DNA of 52,452 nt from an uncultured Endomicrobiia bacterium (GCA_938040055.1 CALHWY010000001.1:1-52452), one strand, 5' to 3'. Numbered from the stretch's first letter, positions 18,379 to 27,697 are shown. Translations and numbers: made by a program. Notes: generated from the sequence alone by a model not told the origin.

Positions 18379-19467
18379 TTATTTAAGTTTTTTAATTTTC
18401 CAGTAAGTATAAGCCGGTTTCGAAAAATCCACTTGCGAGGACTCTTCTTTTTCGACGGCTTCGAATAAATTTCCCTGACCCGTTTCTTTTTTTACCGGCA
18501 TATCGCTTTTAAAGCCCGTGGCTATTATGGTTATTTTAATCTTATCGTCAAGCCTGTTGTCAATGGCGTGCCCGTAATATATATGTCCTTTCATATCGTA
18601 ACTTTTTATCACTTCGCCTATCTCTTTGAGCTTTAAAGCGGAAACATTGGAATTGGTAGTGACGTTTATAAGCATTTTCTCGGACTGGGAAATATCGTAA
18701 TTGTCAAGCAGCGGACTGGAAACCGCTTTGGCGATGGCCTCTTTCACATTATCCGAGTCAGCGCTTTCGCCTATGCCGATGAGCGCGGTTCCCGAATTTG
18801 CGACTATGCTTCTTACATCCGCAAAATCCATATTAATCTCTCCGGGAACGGTTATAACGTCGGTAATAGCCTGCACGCTTTGCCTTAAAACGTCGTCTAT
18901 TATCTGATAGAGAGCTTTTGCCGACATTCTTTCGTCAACGACATTAAAAACCCTTTCATTAGGTATTATTATCAGCGTGTCGGTATAATTCCTTAAATTA
19001 TTTATGCCTTCCTCGGCCTGAGACATCCTCACCTGTCCTTCAAAACCGAAAGGTTTCGTAACCACGCCCACAGTGAGTATGCCTTCGGACTTTGCTATCT
19101 GGGCAACCACCGGCGCGGCTCCGGTTCCCGTTCCTCCGCCCATGCCGGCCGTTACAAAAACCATGTCAGCCCCTTTTATGGTTTCCCGGATAATGTCCAT
19201 GCTTTCCTCGGCGGCTTTCTGCCCTATCACGGGATTGCCTCCGACTCCCAGCCCTTTGGATATTCTTTCTCCTATTTGCAAACGCACCGGAGCGGCGGAC
19301 TCTCTTAAAACCTGCACGTCCGTATTTACCGCTATAAACTCAACCCCGCTGACATTTGCGGCTATCATGCGATTGACGGCATTAGAACCGCCGCCGCCCA
19401 CTCCCACAACTTTGATTAATGCCGGCTGTCCGCCGTTAGCGTTTTCCGCAGGTAATATTATTTTCAT
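18379..19467 (-). CDS. ftsZ: Cell division GTPase FtsZ
   Basis: The tubulin-like GTPase that forms the Z ring. Its 362 residues include VGVGGGGSNAVNRM at about 21-34, the tubulin signature GMGGGTGTG at 108-116, NTD after the first strand, and the T7 loop INMDFADV that completes the GTPase site of the next subunit. The linker after the core is short (about 30 residues). The tail ends KPAYTYWKIKKLK, a divergent version of the PAFLR-type peptide that binds FtsA. The ATG directly follows the ftsA stop (TAAATG), with GAGG ten bases upstream inside ftsA. Confidence 0.97.
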   Translation of the reverse strand: MKIILPAENANGGQPALIKVVGVGGGGSNAVNRMIAANVSGVEFIAVNTDVQVLRESAAPVRLQIGERISKGLGVGGNPVIGQKAAEESMDIIRETIKGADMVFVTAGMGGGTGTGAAPVVAQIAKSEGILTVGVVTKPFGFEGQVRMSQAEEGINNLRNYTDTLIIIPNERVFNVVDERMSAKALYQIIDDVLRQSVQAITDVITVPGEINMDFADVRSIVANSGTALIGIGESADSDNVKEAIAKAVSSPLLDNYDISQSEKMLINVTTNSNVSALKLKEIGEVIKSYDMKGHIYYGHAIDNRLDDKIKITIIATGFKSDMPVKKETGQGNLFEAVEKEESSQVDFSKPAYTYWKIKKLK

Positions 19468-20709
19468 TTAAAATGTTTCCTCAAACCATTTGCTGATTTT
19501 TGAAAAAAAGCCGCTGCCCGAAGCCTTCGGGGAATATACGGCGTATGTATTAGACATCGTTGAAGCTACGGCGCCTATGGCCGCGGTACAGGACGGATTT
19601 AAAACTATTTCATGCGGACCCACTACTTTATCCGAATTAGGAGTGCCCACCCTGACGGAACAGCCGAAATATTTCTCGAAAGCTTCGGGCATGCCCTCAA
19701 GCTGGCTGCCGCCTCCGGTAAGGATTATTCCTCCGGACAAAAACTGGGAACCGTAAGAACTCTTTTTCATCATGTCTTCTATAACGAATAAAATCTGTTC
19801 CGCTCTCGGCTGGATTATCTCGACCAGCTGGGTTCTGTCATATTTTTTCGTGCTTCTTCCGTCGGCCGCCCTGTATTCAAATTCGGAATTTTTCAGTTCG
19901 GGATGAGCGAAAGCCGCTCCGTACATTTCTTTTACCTCTTTTGAAACCGAAAAAGAAGCTCTGAGCTTATGCATAATGTCGCGGGTAATATAATCGGAGC
20001 CCACCTGCACTTCATCGGTATATCTTATTATTCCGTCGCAATAATGGACAAGCCCGGTCGTAAGACCGCCCAAATCAACCACCAGGCATCCCAGCTCTTT
20101 TTCTTCTTTCGTTACCAGTATGTCGCTTGCGGCAAGATAACCGTAAACTTTTTCATCGCAGCCTATGTCTACGGAATTCATCGCTTTAAGAATATTTCCT
20201 ATATTGCTGCTGGCGGCCACAAGCGCGTGCACGTCGACTTCAATAAAAGTCCCCTCCATGCCTATGGGATTTTGTATCCCGCGCTGCTGGTTTAAAATAA
20301 ATTCTCTCGGCACTATCTGCAATATCTCGTGCTCGGTATCGATTTTTATCATCTTTTTGGCGCTGTCCAGGGCATTCGCCACAGTATCTTCGGTAATTTC
20401 CCTGTTCGAATGGTTTATATTCGCAACGCCTTTAGAGTTCTTGGCTTCCACAAAATTGCCTCTTATCGCCACGATTACATTCCCTATATGGCTTCCTGCG
20501 GCCTTTTCCGTTTCTTCAAAAGCTCTTGCCATAGCCATCGCGGCTTCCTGTATATTTATTACGGCGCCGGCCTTTATGCCTTCACTGCACGGAACGCAGG
20601 CGCTGCCCAAAATCTTTACAAGCCTGGCATCTTCGTCCCTGGCTCCGGCCACGCAGCACACCTGGGTGCTTCCGATATCAAGTCCCGCAACAAGCTCTTG
20701 TTTTGCCAT
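19468..20709 (-). CDS. ftsA: Cell division protein FtsA
   Basis: Actin-like ATPase tethering FtsZ to the membrane. The 413 residues start with the phosphate-1 motif AGLDIGSTQVCC, followed by a 1C/SHS2 subdomain (about 85-165), phosphate-2 VVDLGGLTTGLVHY and the adenosine motif GGIILTGGGSQLEG. The last residues, FFSKISKWFEETF, form the expected amphipathic membrane-targeting helix. AAAGGAAA lies at good distance before the ATG. It is immediately followed by ftsZ, giving the conserved ftsQ-ftsA-ftsZ order. Confidence 0.97.
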   Translation of the reverse strand: MAKQELVAGLDIGSTQVCCVAGARDEDARLVKILGSACVPCSEGIKAGAVINIQEAAMAMARAFEETEKAAGSHIGNVIVAIRGNFVEAKNSKGVANINHSNREITEDTVANALDSAKKMIKIDTEHEILQIVPREFILNQQRGIQNPIGMEGTFIEVDVHALVAASSNIGNILKAMNSVDIGCDEKVYGYLAASDILVTKEEKELGCLVVDLGGLTTGLVHYCDGIIRYTDEVQVGSDYITRDIMHKLRASFSVSKEVKEMYGAAFAHPELKNSEFEYRAADGRSTKKYDRTQLVEIIQPRAEQILFVIEDMMKKSSYGSQFLSGGIILTGGGSQLEGMPEAFEKYFGCSVRVGTPNSDKVVGPHEIVLNPSCTAAIGAVASTMSNTYAVYSPKASGSGFFSKISKWFEETF

Positions 20710-20721
20710 TGTGTCTTTCCT

Positions 20722-21573
20722 TTAATTATTATTTGCCGTTTTCAGCGCGCCCGGCTCAGGCTCTTCAGCGGTTTTCGGTTTAACCACAGCCTTGCCGAGC
20801 TCGTAAAAAGTCATATCTATATGCTCTATACGTTTATATTTGGTCGCCGCATCGGCGTATATTTTGCGCAGTTTGTCGAATTTATGAGCCAGATGCTCCG
20901 GACGTTCGTCGCCCCAGAAAATTACGGCTCCGTCATAAGTCTTAAAAACCATGTCCCCTGAACCGGAATATTTTATTTCCGCTATATTGTCAAGAAAATC
21001 TTCGCATACCGGCTTGAAAATCTTTATAAATTTAAGCAGTTCCGCCCTCTGCTGCCGGGTCGAATACACTATAGTCGGTATTTTCATCCCGCCCATAAAC
21101 CCGCGCAAAGGAAAAGGCTTGTCATCAAAATCCACGCCCATAATATCTTTCCCGGACACTATAAAAGCTTCAGGCGTCCTTTCGTAGAGTTTAACCCTTA
21201 CTTTCTGCCATCTTCTGTTGATGGAAATACCTTTCAGCTCGGGTTTAAGTTCCATTATTTTGCTCTCGGCTTCAGAAAGATTTATTTTTAAGATATTGTC
21301 GCCTATGGTAAAAGGAAGAAGCTCTTTGATTTCAGCCTTTGTCACATTTTTGCAGCCTATTACGTCTATTTCTTTTATAGCCGCGCTTTCCGAAGAGTAA
21401 ATGGAATGCGCAATTTTTTTGCCTCCGTAATAAATGAGAAAAAACGCCAGAAACAAAAGGCAAAAAAAGACAAAAAGCTTTATAAACTTTTTTCCTTTTC
21501 CGGAAGAGCGGCGGTATCCGGTTTTTATGACGGCTCTGCGTTTATAAGAATACTTTCTTCTTTTTGCCGACAT
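20722..21573 (-). CDS. ftsQ: Cell division protein FtsQ/DivIB
   Basis: Bitopic divisome protein of 283 residues. A very basic cytoplasmic N-terminus (RRKYSYKRRAV) is followed by one transmembrane helix at about 29-49. A POTRA domain (about 63-132, beginning IKEIDVIGCKNVTKAEI) comes next, then the beta domain that binds FtsL/FtsB in known systems. The C-terminal tail is rich in Pro and Glu and low in complexity. It lies between ddl (overlap-free, 1-base gap) and ftsA (12 bases). Confidence 0.92.
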   Translation of the reverse strand: MSAKRRKYSYKRRAVIKTGYRRSSGKGKKFIKLFVFFCLLFLAFFLIYYGGKKIAHSIYSSESAAIKEIDVIGCKNVTKAEIKELLPFTIGDNILKINLSEAESKIMELKPELKGISINRRWQKVRVKLYERTPEAFIVSGKDIMGVDFDDKPFPLRGFMGGMKIPTIVYSTRQQRAELLKFIKIFKPVCEDFLDNIAEIKYSGSGDMVFKTYDGAVIFWGDERPEHLAHKFDKLRKIYADAATKYKRIEHIDMTFYELGKAVVKPKTAEEPEPGALKTANNN

Positions 21574-21574
21574 T

Positions 21575-22498
21575 TTATAATGAACACTCTGTTATTTTAA
21601 GAACAAGCTCTTCAAAGCTTATCCCCGCCGCCTTCGCCGCCTCGGGAAACAAAGAAGTTTCCGTCATTCCGGGAACGGTATTGTTTTCAAGAACCCACAC
21701 TTTTCCCGCAGCGTCAACTATCATATCCACCCGGCACAGCGCCCTGCATTTGAACTCCCTGTAAACTTTCTCGGCATTATACATGGCTTCATTGCGGGCG
21801 TTAGCGCTTATGCGGGCGGGAATAATATGTTTCGAGCCGCCTTTGGCGTATTTTGACTTATAGTCGTAAAACCCGCTTTTCGGGACTATTTCTATAACCG
21901 GCAAAGCCTGCCCGTCAAGAACTCCCACCGTAATTTCTTTTCCTTTGACAAAACGCTCGACAATGACTTCATCTCCGTATTTAAAAGCTTCTTTTACTGC
22001 AGCCGGGAACTCCCGCGCCGTTTTGACTATGCCGACCCCTATGGCGGAACCCTGCCCGGCTGGTTTTATGACGACCGGATATTTTTTTAAGGCCGGAACC
22101 GGCTCGTATTTTCTTATGACAAACCATTGCGGAGTAGCTATGGAGGCGCATCGGAAAAGCTTTTTGGAAATATTTTTGTCCATAGAAGCGCTGCCCGCAA
22201 AAACCCCGCAGCCGCTGTAGGGAATGCCCGCGACTTCAAGCATGCCCTGAACCGTCCCGTCCTCTCCCAGAGGCCCGTGAAGCGCTATATATACAAAGTC
22301 TATCTTTTCTTTTTTTATTTCGGGAACAAGCGTAAGCGCCGCGTTTTTTCCGGCTTCCAATGCCGCGGTTTTTATTTTCATGTTTTTAAAAGCTTTGATA
22401 ACCGCTTTTCCCGACCGGATAGAAATCTCTCTTTCGGCGGAAGTCCCGCCGTATAAAACGCCTATCTTCATTTTCTTAATTTTCTCAGGCACAAACAT
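21575..22498 (-). CDS. ddl: D-alanine--D-alanine ligase
   Basis: ATP-grasp enzyme that makes the D-Ala-D-Ala dipeptide for peptidoglycan. The 307 residues include GVLYGGTSAEREISI (about 13-27), ALHGPLGEDGTVQG, VIKPAGQGSAIGVG (ATP grasp) and the metal/phosphate segment NNTVPGMTETSLFP near the C-terminus. GGGGA precedes the ATG at 22498. A second ATG nine codons in would also fit the family N-terminus. It starts one base before the murB stop ends, within the division cluster. Confidence 0.95.
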   Translation of the reverse strand: MFVPEKIKKMKIGVLYGGTSAEREISIRSGKAVIKAFKNMKIKTAALEAGKNAALTLVPEIKKEKIDFVYIALHGPLGEDGTVQGMLEVAGIPYSGCGVFAGSASMDKNISKKLFRCASIATPQWFVIRKYEPVPALKKYPVVIKPAGQGSAIGVGIVKTAREFPAAVKEAFKYGDEVIVERFVKGKEITVGVLDGQALPVIEIVPKSGFYDYKSKYAKGGSKHIIPARISANARNEAMYNAEKVYREFKCRALCRVDMIVDAAGKVWVLENNTVPGMTETSLFPEAAKAAGISFEELVLKITECSL

Positions 22499-22499
22499 T

Positions 22500-23474
22500 T
22501 TATTCCCCGATGATCTTTATCTCGGTCTCAAGATCGATATTGAATTTATCTTTTACGGCTTTTTTCACAAAACAAATAAGCCCGATGACGTCTTCCGCCG
22601 AGGCGCCTCCGGCGTTGATTATAAAATTGGCATGAATGTCCGAAACCCGCGCGCCGCCGTTTTTCCTGCCTTTAAGCCCCGCTTCGTCTATAAGTTTTCC
22701 CGCGCTTAGACCGGGAGGATTTTTGAATATGCATCCGGCGTTCGCCGCAGACAAAGGCTGGCTTGCGGCCCGTTTCCCAAGGCTGTCGGATATCGACCTT
22801 AAAATATCATTTCCTGCCGCTTTTTTCAAGAAAAAATTAGTTTTCGTTATTATAAAATCCTTAAGCGCGCTCGTTCTGTAAGCAAATCCCGCGTTTTCTT
22901 TTTCTATAATGCTTTTAACGCCTTCTTTGCTGAAAACTTCGGCTCTTGTAAAACAGTCTTCTATCCAGGAACGCGCGCTTCCGGCATTGCCGCATACCGC
23001 CGCTCCGGCCGTTCCGGGTATTCCGGCGCAGCATTCAAGGCCCGAAAGCCCTTCGGACGCCGTTTTTTTGACAAGCAAAGGCAAAGAGACCGCCGCTCCG
23101 CAGGAAACGCTTTCCGCGTTTATCGATAAATTTTTAAAAGCGCCCGTAAGTTTTATGACGGCGCCCCTGTAGCCTTTATCGGAAAAAAGCACATTCGTTC
23201 CGCCGCCTACGACAAAAAAACGCAGTTTTTGCCCAAAAGCCGTTTGTAAAAACAAAGACAATCCTTTTTCGTCCGGGATTTCAATAAAAAAATCCGCCGG
23301 CCCCCCGATAGAAAAAGAGCTGAGCCCGGAAAGCTTTTTTCCGGCGGTTACGACGCAGCCCGCGCGGGAAAGTTTATTTATGATTGCGGCGTTAATGGCA
23401 TCCTCCTTTTTACGGACAGAAAACCGCGCGGACGGTTTTACATCGCAGACAAAAGCTCTTCCCCTTTTTTCCAC
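22500..23474 (-). CDS. murB: UDP-N-acetylenolpyruvoylglucosamine reductase
   Basis: FAD/NADPH enzyme reducing enolpyruvyl-UDP-GlcNAc to UDP-MurNAc. Visible motifs are SFSIGGPADF, VVGGGTNVLF, AGIPGTAGAAVCGNAG and NAGCIFKNPPG, where Cys stands at the proton-donor position that is Ser in many homologues. The longest frame opens with GTG at 23474, overlapping murC by 37 bp and adding about 26 residues that the family lacks, with no Shine-Dalgarno sequence. A perfect AAGGAGG (23402-23408) sits five bases before an in-frame ATT at 23396, which would give a normal 298-residue protein. I list the long frame but consider the ATT start at least as likely. Confidence 0.92.
   Translation of the reverse strand: MEKRGRAFVCDVKPSARFSVRKKEDAINAAIINKLSRAGCVVTAGKKLSGLSSFSIGGPADFFIEIPDEKGLSLFLQTAFGQKLRFFVVGGGTNVLFSDKGYRGAVIKLTGAFKNLSINAESVSCGAAVSLPLLVKKTASEGLSGLECCAGIPGTAGAAVCGNAGSARSWIEDCFTRAEVFSKEGVKSIIEKENAGFAYRTSALKDFIITKTNFFLKKAAGNDILRSISDSLGKRAASQPLSAANAGCIFKNPPGLSAGKLIDEAGLKGRKNGGARVSDIHANFIINAGGASAEDVIGLICFVKKAVKDKFNIDLETEIKIIGE
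23397..23408 (-). promoter_or_regulatory. Strong ribosome binding site inside the annotated murB 5' end
   Basis: The minus strand reads AAGGAGGATGCC, then ATT (23396-23394) in the murB frame. The ATG contained in this string is out of frame and opens only a 7-codon frame. This is one of the strongest Shine-Dalgarno sequences in the division cluster, and it suggests murB initiates on ATT. Confidence 0.5.
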
Positions 23475-24790
23475 ACGTCGCCCGCGCCCAGAGTCAGCAC
23501 TATATCTCCCGGATTTAATTCTTTCACGAAAGATCCTATTCCTTCAAAAACCGCGGCGCGGCATTTGTTTTTCTTGAGACTTTCAAGAATAAGGCCGGAA
23601 TGCACGCCTTCGATTTCCTTTTCTCCCGCGGCGTATATTTCCAAAACTTTTACGAAATCGGCTTTTTTAAAACTTTTGCCGAATTCATTATAAAGAGCCT
23701 TTGTTCTCGTATATCTGTGCGGCTGGAATAAGACCCACAGTCTTCTTTTGGGCCAGAAATGTTTAACGGCTCTTATAGTGGCGTCCACTTCGGTAGGGTG
23801 ATGCCCGTAATCGTCTATCACCGTTATTCCGTTTTTTTCGCCTTTTATCTCAAGACGTCTGCCGACGCCTTCAAATTTGTTTATCGCTCCGGCTATATGA
23901 TTAAACGGAATACCCAGATACAGCCCGACCCCTATCGAGGCGAGAGCGTTTAATATATTGTGCCTGCCCGGCATTCTTATGCAAACATTGCCGGCTTTTT
24001 TTCCCATATATATGACGTCAAAACTAGCGCAGCCGGAAAGAACTTTTATTTTTTCCGCCTTGATGTCCGGCTCGCCTTTGAGCCCGTATGTGACGTATTT
24101 TCTGGAAATTTTCGGCATTATTTCTTTAATGACTTTATCGTCCGAGCATATTATCGCCGCCCCGTAAAAAGGAATGCCGTTGATATGGCGCGCAAAAGCT
24201 TCTTTTAAATTATCCATATCGCCGTAATAGTCCAGATGATCATTGTCTATATTGGTAACCACCGTTATTACCGGCGAAAGCTTTAAAAAAGAGCCGTCCG
24301 ATTCATCCGCCTCGGCGACTATGTATTCGCCTCTGCCCAGACGCGCGCTAGTTTTAAGATTTTTAAGCCGGCCGCCTATGACTATAGTCGGGTCAAGCCC
24401 GCCTTCGTCAAGCACCAAAGCGGTAAGGGAAGTCGTCGTGGTTTTGCCGTGCGTGCCGGCTATGGTAACGGCATATTTCAGCCTTGCCAGCTCCGCGAGC
24501 ATTTCCACTCTCGGTATGACGGGAACTTTATTTTTCAACGCCGCCGCGACTTCCGGATTCGCCCTGCTGACAGCGGTGGAAGCCACGACGACTTCGGCGT
24601 TTTTAATGTTTTTTTCGTCATGCCCTATAAATATCTTCGCGCCTATCGCTTTAAGATGTTCGGTAACTTCGGTTTTTTTCAGATCCGAGCCGGAAACATT
24701 ATGCCCGAGATTTATCAGAACTTCCGCTATGCCGGACATTCCCGAACCGCCGATTCCGACAAAATGTATATTCCGGTTATTTCTTATCAT
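23438..24790 (-). CDS. murC: UDP-N-acetylmuramate--L-alanine ligase
   Basis: Mur ligase adding L-Ala to UDP-MurNAc. The 450 residues show the N-terminal UDP-binding HFVGIGGSGMSGIAEVL (about 9-25), the P-loop GTHGKTTTT at 112-120, EADESDGSFL, NIDNDHLDYYG, the GRHNILNA segment and DDYGHHPTEV in the C-terminal domain. AAGGAAA precedes the ATG. It lies 51 bases after queF and heads the murC-murB-ddl-ftsQ-ftsA-ftsZ run. murG, ftsW and the earlier mur genes are not in this cluster. Confidence 0.96.
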   Translation of the reverse strand: MIRNNRNIHFVGIGGSGMSGIAEVLINLGHNVSGSDLKKTEVTEHLKAIGAKIFIGHDEKNIKNAEVVVASTAVSRANPEVAAALKNKVPVIPRVEMLAELARLKYAVTIAGTHGKTTTTSLTALVLDEGGLDPTIVIGGRLKNLKTSARLGRGEYIVAEADESDGSFLKLSPVITVVTNIDNDHLDYYGDMDNLKEAFARHINGIPFYGAAIICSDDKVIKEIMPKISRKYVTYGLKGEPDIKAEKIKVLSGCASFDVIYMGKKAGNVCIRMPGRHNILNALASIGVGLYLGIPFNHIAGAINKFEGVGRRLEIKGEKNGITVIDDYGHHPTEVDATIRAVKHFWPKRRLWVLFQPHRYTRTKALYNEFGKSFKKADFVKVLEIYAAGEKEIEGVHSGLILESLKKNKCRAAVFEGIGSFVKELNPGDIVLTLGAGDVWKKGEELLSAM

Positions 24791-24841
24791 ATAAATATTT
24801 CCTTTAAAGCGCCGGAAAGGCTTTTTGCGCGCCGCAGACGC

Positions 24842-25228
24842 TTATTTTTTATTTTTCCTCGCATTATACAGCGCGCTTACGGTCGTGGCGATGCCGCCGC
24901 GTATGCCGAACTCGAGCTCGACGAACATCTCTTTAGGCTTAAGAGCCCTGACCAGATCTTCCATTATCCTGTTTACAACGCTTTCGTGCACCATCCCGAC
25001 CATTCTGAAACTTTGGACGTACATTTTAAAAGATTTTAGTTCAACTACGGTTTTTGAAGGAATATAACTGACCGCCAGATAAGCGTAATCCGGCAGCCCG
25101 GTCCAAGGGCAAAGGCAGGTAAACTCTTCGGTTTCAATAAGCACCTTAATGTCCCTGCCGGCATATTCATAAGGCATGGCTTCAAGAAGAGAAGGTTTTA
25201 CCTTGTCGAAAACAGGCATGTTTTTCAT
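24842..25228 (-). CDS. queF: NADPH-dependent preQ0 reductase (7-cyano-7-deazaguanine reductase)
   Basis: Reduces preQ0 to preQ1 for queuosine modification of tRNA. The 128-residue single-domain (type I) enzyme shows the catalytic CPWTGLPDYAYL (Cys40 forms the thioimide, Asp47 is the general acid; the usual TGQPD is TGLPD), the substrate and NADPH segment ELKSFKMY, and the conserved VHESVVNRI. A CGGAG lies five bases before the ATG. An extended -10 promoter is found 29 bp upstream, so queF is probably the first gene of the transcript that continues into murC. Confidence 0.93.
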   Translation of the reverse strand: MKNMPVFDKVKPSLLEAMPYEYAGRDIKVLIETEEFTCLCPWTGLPDYAYLAVSYIPSKTVVELKSFKMYVQSFRMVGMVHESVVNRIMEDLVRALKPKEMFVELEFGIRGGIATTVSALYNARKNKK

Positions 25229-25256
25229 AAAAACTCCGTTTGTTTTTTTGTTGGTT

Positions 25257-25265
25257 ATTATATCA
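25257..25265 (-). promoter_or_regulatory. Extended -10 promoter of the queF-mur-fts cluster
   Basis: Minus strand TGATATAAT (extended -10, TGnTATAAT) with no good -35. It lies in a stretch of 354 bp between the divergent queF and the gene at 25583 that is very AT-rich and holds no gene I can support. Confidence 0.5.
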
Positions 25266-25523
25266 TTTTTGCTTTTAATTTTATAAAAAATATCATTTCG
25301 CGTTTAAAAAAGCGAAATATTACAAAACCTCCGCTTTTTAAATGATTTTCGTTTTCTTTGCGTTTTTTCCGGCAAAGACGCCGTTCCGCTCTTTTTTGCC
25401 CGGGCATAAAAGAGAAAAGTTTTATAATATAAAAAACAAAAATTTTAAAATCGTGTAAAAGAAAGATATTTTTAATATAAAATTTTATACAATGTGAAAA
25501 ATTCATCAAATATCAATATACGC

Positions 25524-25553
25524 ATAACAAAACCGTAAAAAAACTTGTATAAT
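25524..25553 (+). promoter_or_regulatory. Probable promoter of the gene at 25583
   Basis: A perfect TATAAT (25548-25553) is preceded by ATAACA (4 of 6 -35 matches) at 18 bases. The leader to the ATG is about 25 nt and contains GGAG. Confidence 0.45.
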
Positions 25554-25582
25554 GTTTCATTAACTGCAACTGCGGAGAAAGT

Positions 25583-26857
25583 ATGGATTGGAAAACGGTA
25601 ACGGAAAATATCCTTAAATTAAAAAATCTTGCGGACAATGAAGAAATAAAAAGCAAGCTTGAAGGACTTTCCCTGTATAACTGCCGGCTTAAGCAGCTTC
25701 TGGACGGAGAGGAAAACTCCCAGGAAGCTTCGGCGGCGCTGTCAAAAGAAAGCGAACTCAAAAACAATACCCTGACAAAAATTTACGATATACTACAGCA
25801 GTCCAAAAACGCGCAAACGCCGGAAGAAGAATTTTCAAAACTTATCGAATGTTTTTTATATATAGACAATTATCTCAGTCTTTATTGCGAACCGGAACTT
25901 TTTTTCATACGCGGATATGACAAACCGCAGCTTTGCGATTCGGTGGAACTGCTTAATTCCAAAACAAAGTTTGAAGACATAATGCAAAGCATGTTCTTTT
26001 TTCAGGAACTTAACACAAAAGCGCACGCCTCGCTGCAGTCTCTTTGCGGATTTTTGAAAGAAAGCAAAGAAAATATTTTCGATTTTATCTATAAAATCGA
26101 CCATGCGCTCGACAGGCTGGATTTTTTTAACCAAACGGTTCTCGGCTGGACGCAGCCGGACAAAGCGCTTGAGCATCTGTATTGTTTTATACTCATAATA
26201 AACTATACCGCGCAAAAACTTCTAATACACCGCTTTGCCGGGGTTTACCCTTCCAATGTCAATAAAAAAGTTCTGCGGGAAGCTCTTAAACACAAAGAGC
26301 GCGCGCTTGAAAGAATAAAAGACCAGATTATCAAAAGAGCGTCCGTGATAAAACAATTAAAAGAAAAGATCAGCGAGCCTATGATCCAACAGACATGGTT
26401 CGACCAAAGATGCGCGGAAGTTTTGGATGAAGAGGCCGTGGTCAAAAGAGAACAGACCCGGCAGAAAGAAGAAGCGGCTTATGTCATAATAAATAAAGAC
26501 AAAATAAACAAATGCTGCGAGATCTCTTATTGGACGGCTTTTCTGATGGCCAATGACAAAAAGACGGCTCCGGAAGAAAAAAACGCCGAGGCGGACGAAT
26601 GGTTCCGTCTTTATCTTCAAACGGCCGGAAACAATAAATATGAAATTCTTTACTCCCTTAGAAAATTTATTCTTGCAAATAAGGCGGAAACGGCCAGGGC
26701 TTTCAGCGCTATAAAAATTAAAGCCGATAAAAAAGAAAAAATCTATTCCGTTTTAAACAAAACCATCCCTGTGCGCATTGCCGCGGCAATCGTTCTTGCC
26801 CTTTCCGCAGTTTTCATTTATCTCATCATTTGCGGAGCAAAAAAAATAGTCCTTTAA
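25583..26857 (+). CDS. Unknown tail-anchored protein, 424 aa
   Basis: A real gene by codon use, by its Shine-Dalgarno sequence (GGAG five bases before the ATG) and by its promoter. The protein is almost entirely helical and charged, with likely coiled coils at about 220-260 (KHKERALERIKDQIIKRASV). A single hydrophobic segment (about 395-418) ends six residues before the C-terminus. It has no signal peptide, so the bulk should face the cytoplasm with a C-terminal membrane anchor. I recognise no family. It stands alone between spacers of 354 and 840 bp, so the neighbours give no functional hint. Confidence 0.8.
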   Translation: MDWKTVTENILKLKNLADNEEIKSKLEGLSLYNCRLKQLLDGEENSQEASAALSKESELKNNTLTKIYDILQQSKNAQTPEEEFSKLIECFLYIDNYLSLYCEPELFFIRGYDKPQLCDSVELLNSKTKFEDIMQSMFFFQELNTKAHASLQSLCGFLKESKENIFDFIYKIDHALDRLDFFNQTVLGWTQPDKALEHLYCFILIINYTAQKLLIHRFAGVYPSNVNKKVLREALKHKERALERIKDQIIKRASVIKQLKEKISEPMIQQTWFDQRCAEVLDEEAVVKREQTRQKEEAAYVIINKDKINKCCEISYWTAFLMANDKKTAPEEKNAEADEWFRLYLQTAGNNKYEILYSLRKFILANKAETARAFSAIKIKADKKEKIYSVLNKTIPVRIAAAIVLALSAVFIYLIICGAKKIVL

Positions 26858-27697
26858 AATCATAATAATACAGGCATTTTCATCAAAAAGCGCGCACCGG
26901 CCCGCAAATAAAAACATTGCGCCGCGCGGCCTTTTTCCGCTTTTATTGAAAAATGCCGCCATTTATAAAAGCCGCCCGGCAATGTCCGCGCCGTCCGTTT
27001 AATTTTATCCGCCTTCATATCGTTTTTCAAATATCCTCCCGGCCCGCCTCGTTGAAAGTATAATACGCCCTCAAAATATTTTTTCAATATAAACCGGGCT
27101 TATACGGCGCCGCTTTCTTAAAATATTTTTCGCTTTATGAATTTTCTCTATGCTTTGAACATACGCATCCCAATAATTAAACATAGATATTGCAATCTTA
27201 CCGATATTTATAAAACAATCCGTTTTTATATTTTTGCGATTAAAATTAAAATAAGATATGTTTTTATTTTTAATTTTGCAGGATATTTGAAATTATTATT
27301 TTTTTGGACAAGACAAAAACTATGGCAAATAAAAAACGGTAAAAACAACGAAAATAAAAAACTTTTCCGGCCTGATTTACAAATAAAAAGCGCCCCGGAA
27401 AGATTTTTCCGGTTTGCAAGTTTTATTTATTAACGGTCTTCTTTTCAGAAATGAGCCTTTGCAAATATTATCCGGATCCGCATTAAACGCAAATATGTTT
27501 ATGCAAAAATGTAAAAGCGGAAAACCGCAAAACTGCGTAAAATAAATTTTTCCGCGGCATGCGCCCGTATAATTCAAGTTTAAAAAATAAAACGGGACAG
27601 CCTTAAAAAAGACTGCCCCATCTTATCATATACTATTTTAACTGTATGGTATTAAATTTTAAATAGTACTTGTTTTTCAATATATTTTAACACTTTC
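26858..27697. other. 840-bp spacer without a supportable gene
   Basis: The left part is mixed GC with GC-rich patches (for example the palindrome GCCGCGCGGC near 26921-26930 followed by CTTTTTCC). The right part is very AT-rich. Short frames on both strands have poor codon use and no Shine-Dalgarno sequence. It may be decayed coding DNA. The only clear element is the glyA terminator. Confidence 0.6.
27594..27619 (-). terminator. Intrinsic terminator after glyA
   Basis: Minus strand: GGGGCAGTC / GGCTGTCCC form a 9-bp stem with one or two G-U pairs and an 8-base loop, followed by GTTTTATTTTTT, about 80 bp beyond the glyA stop. Confidence 0.8.
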
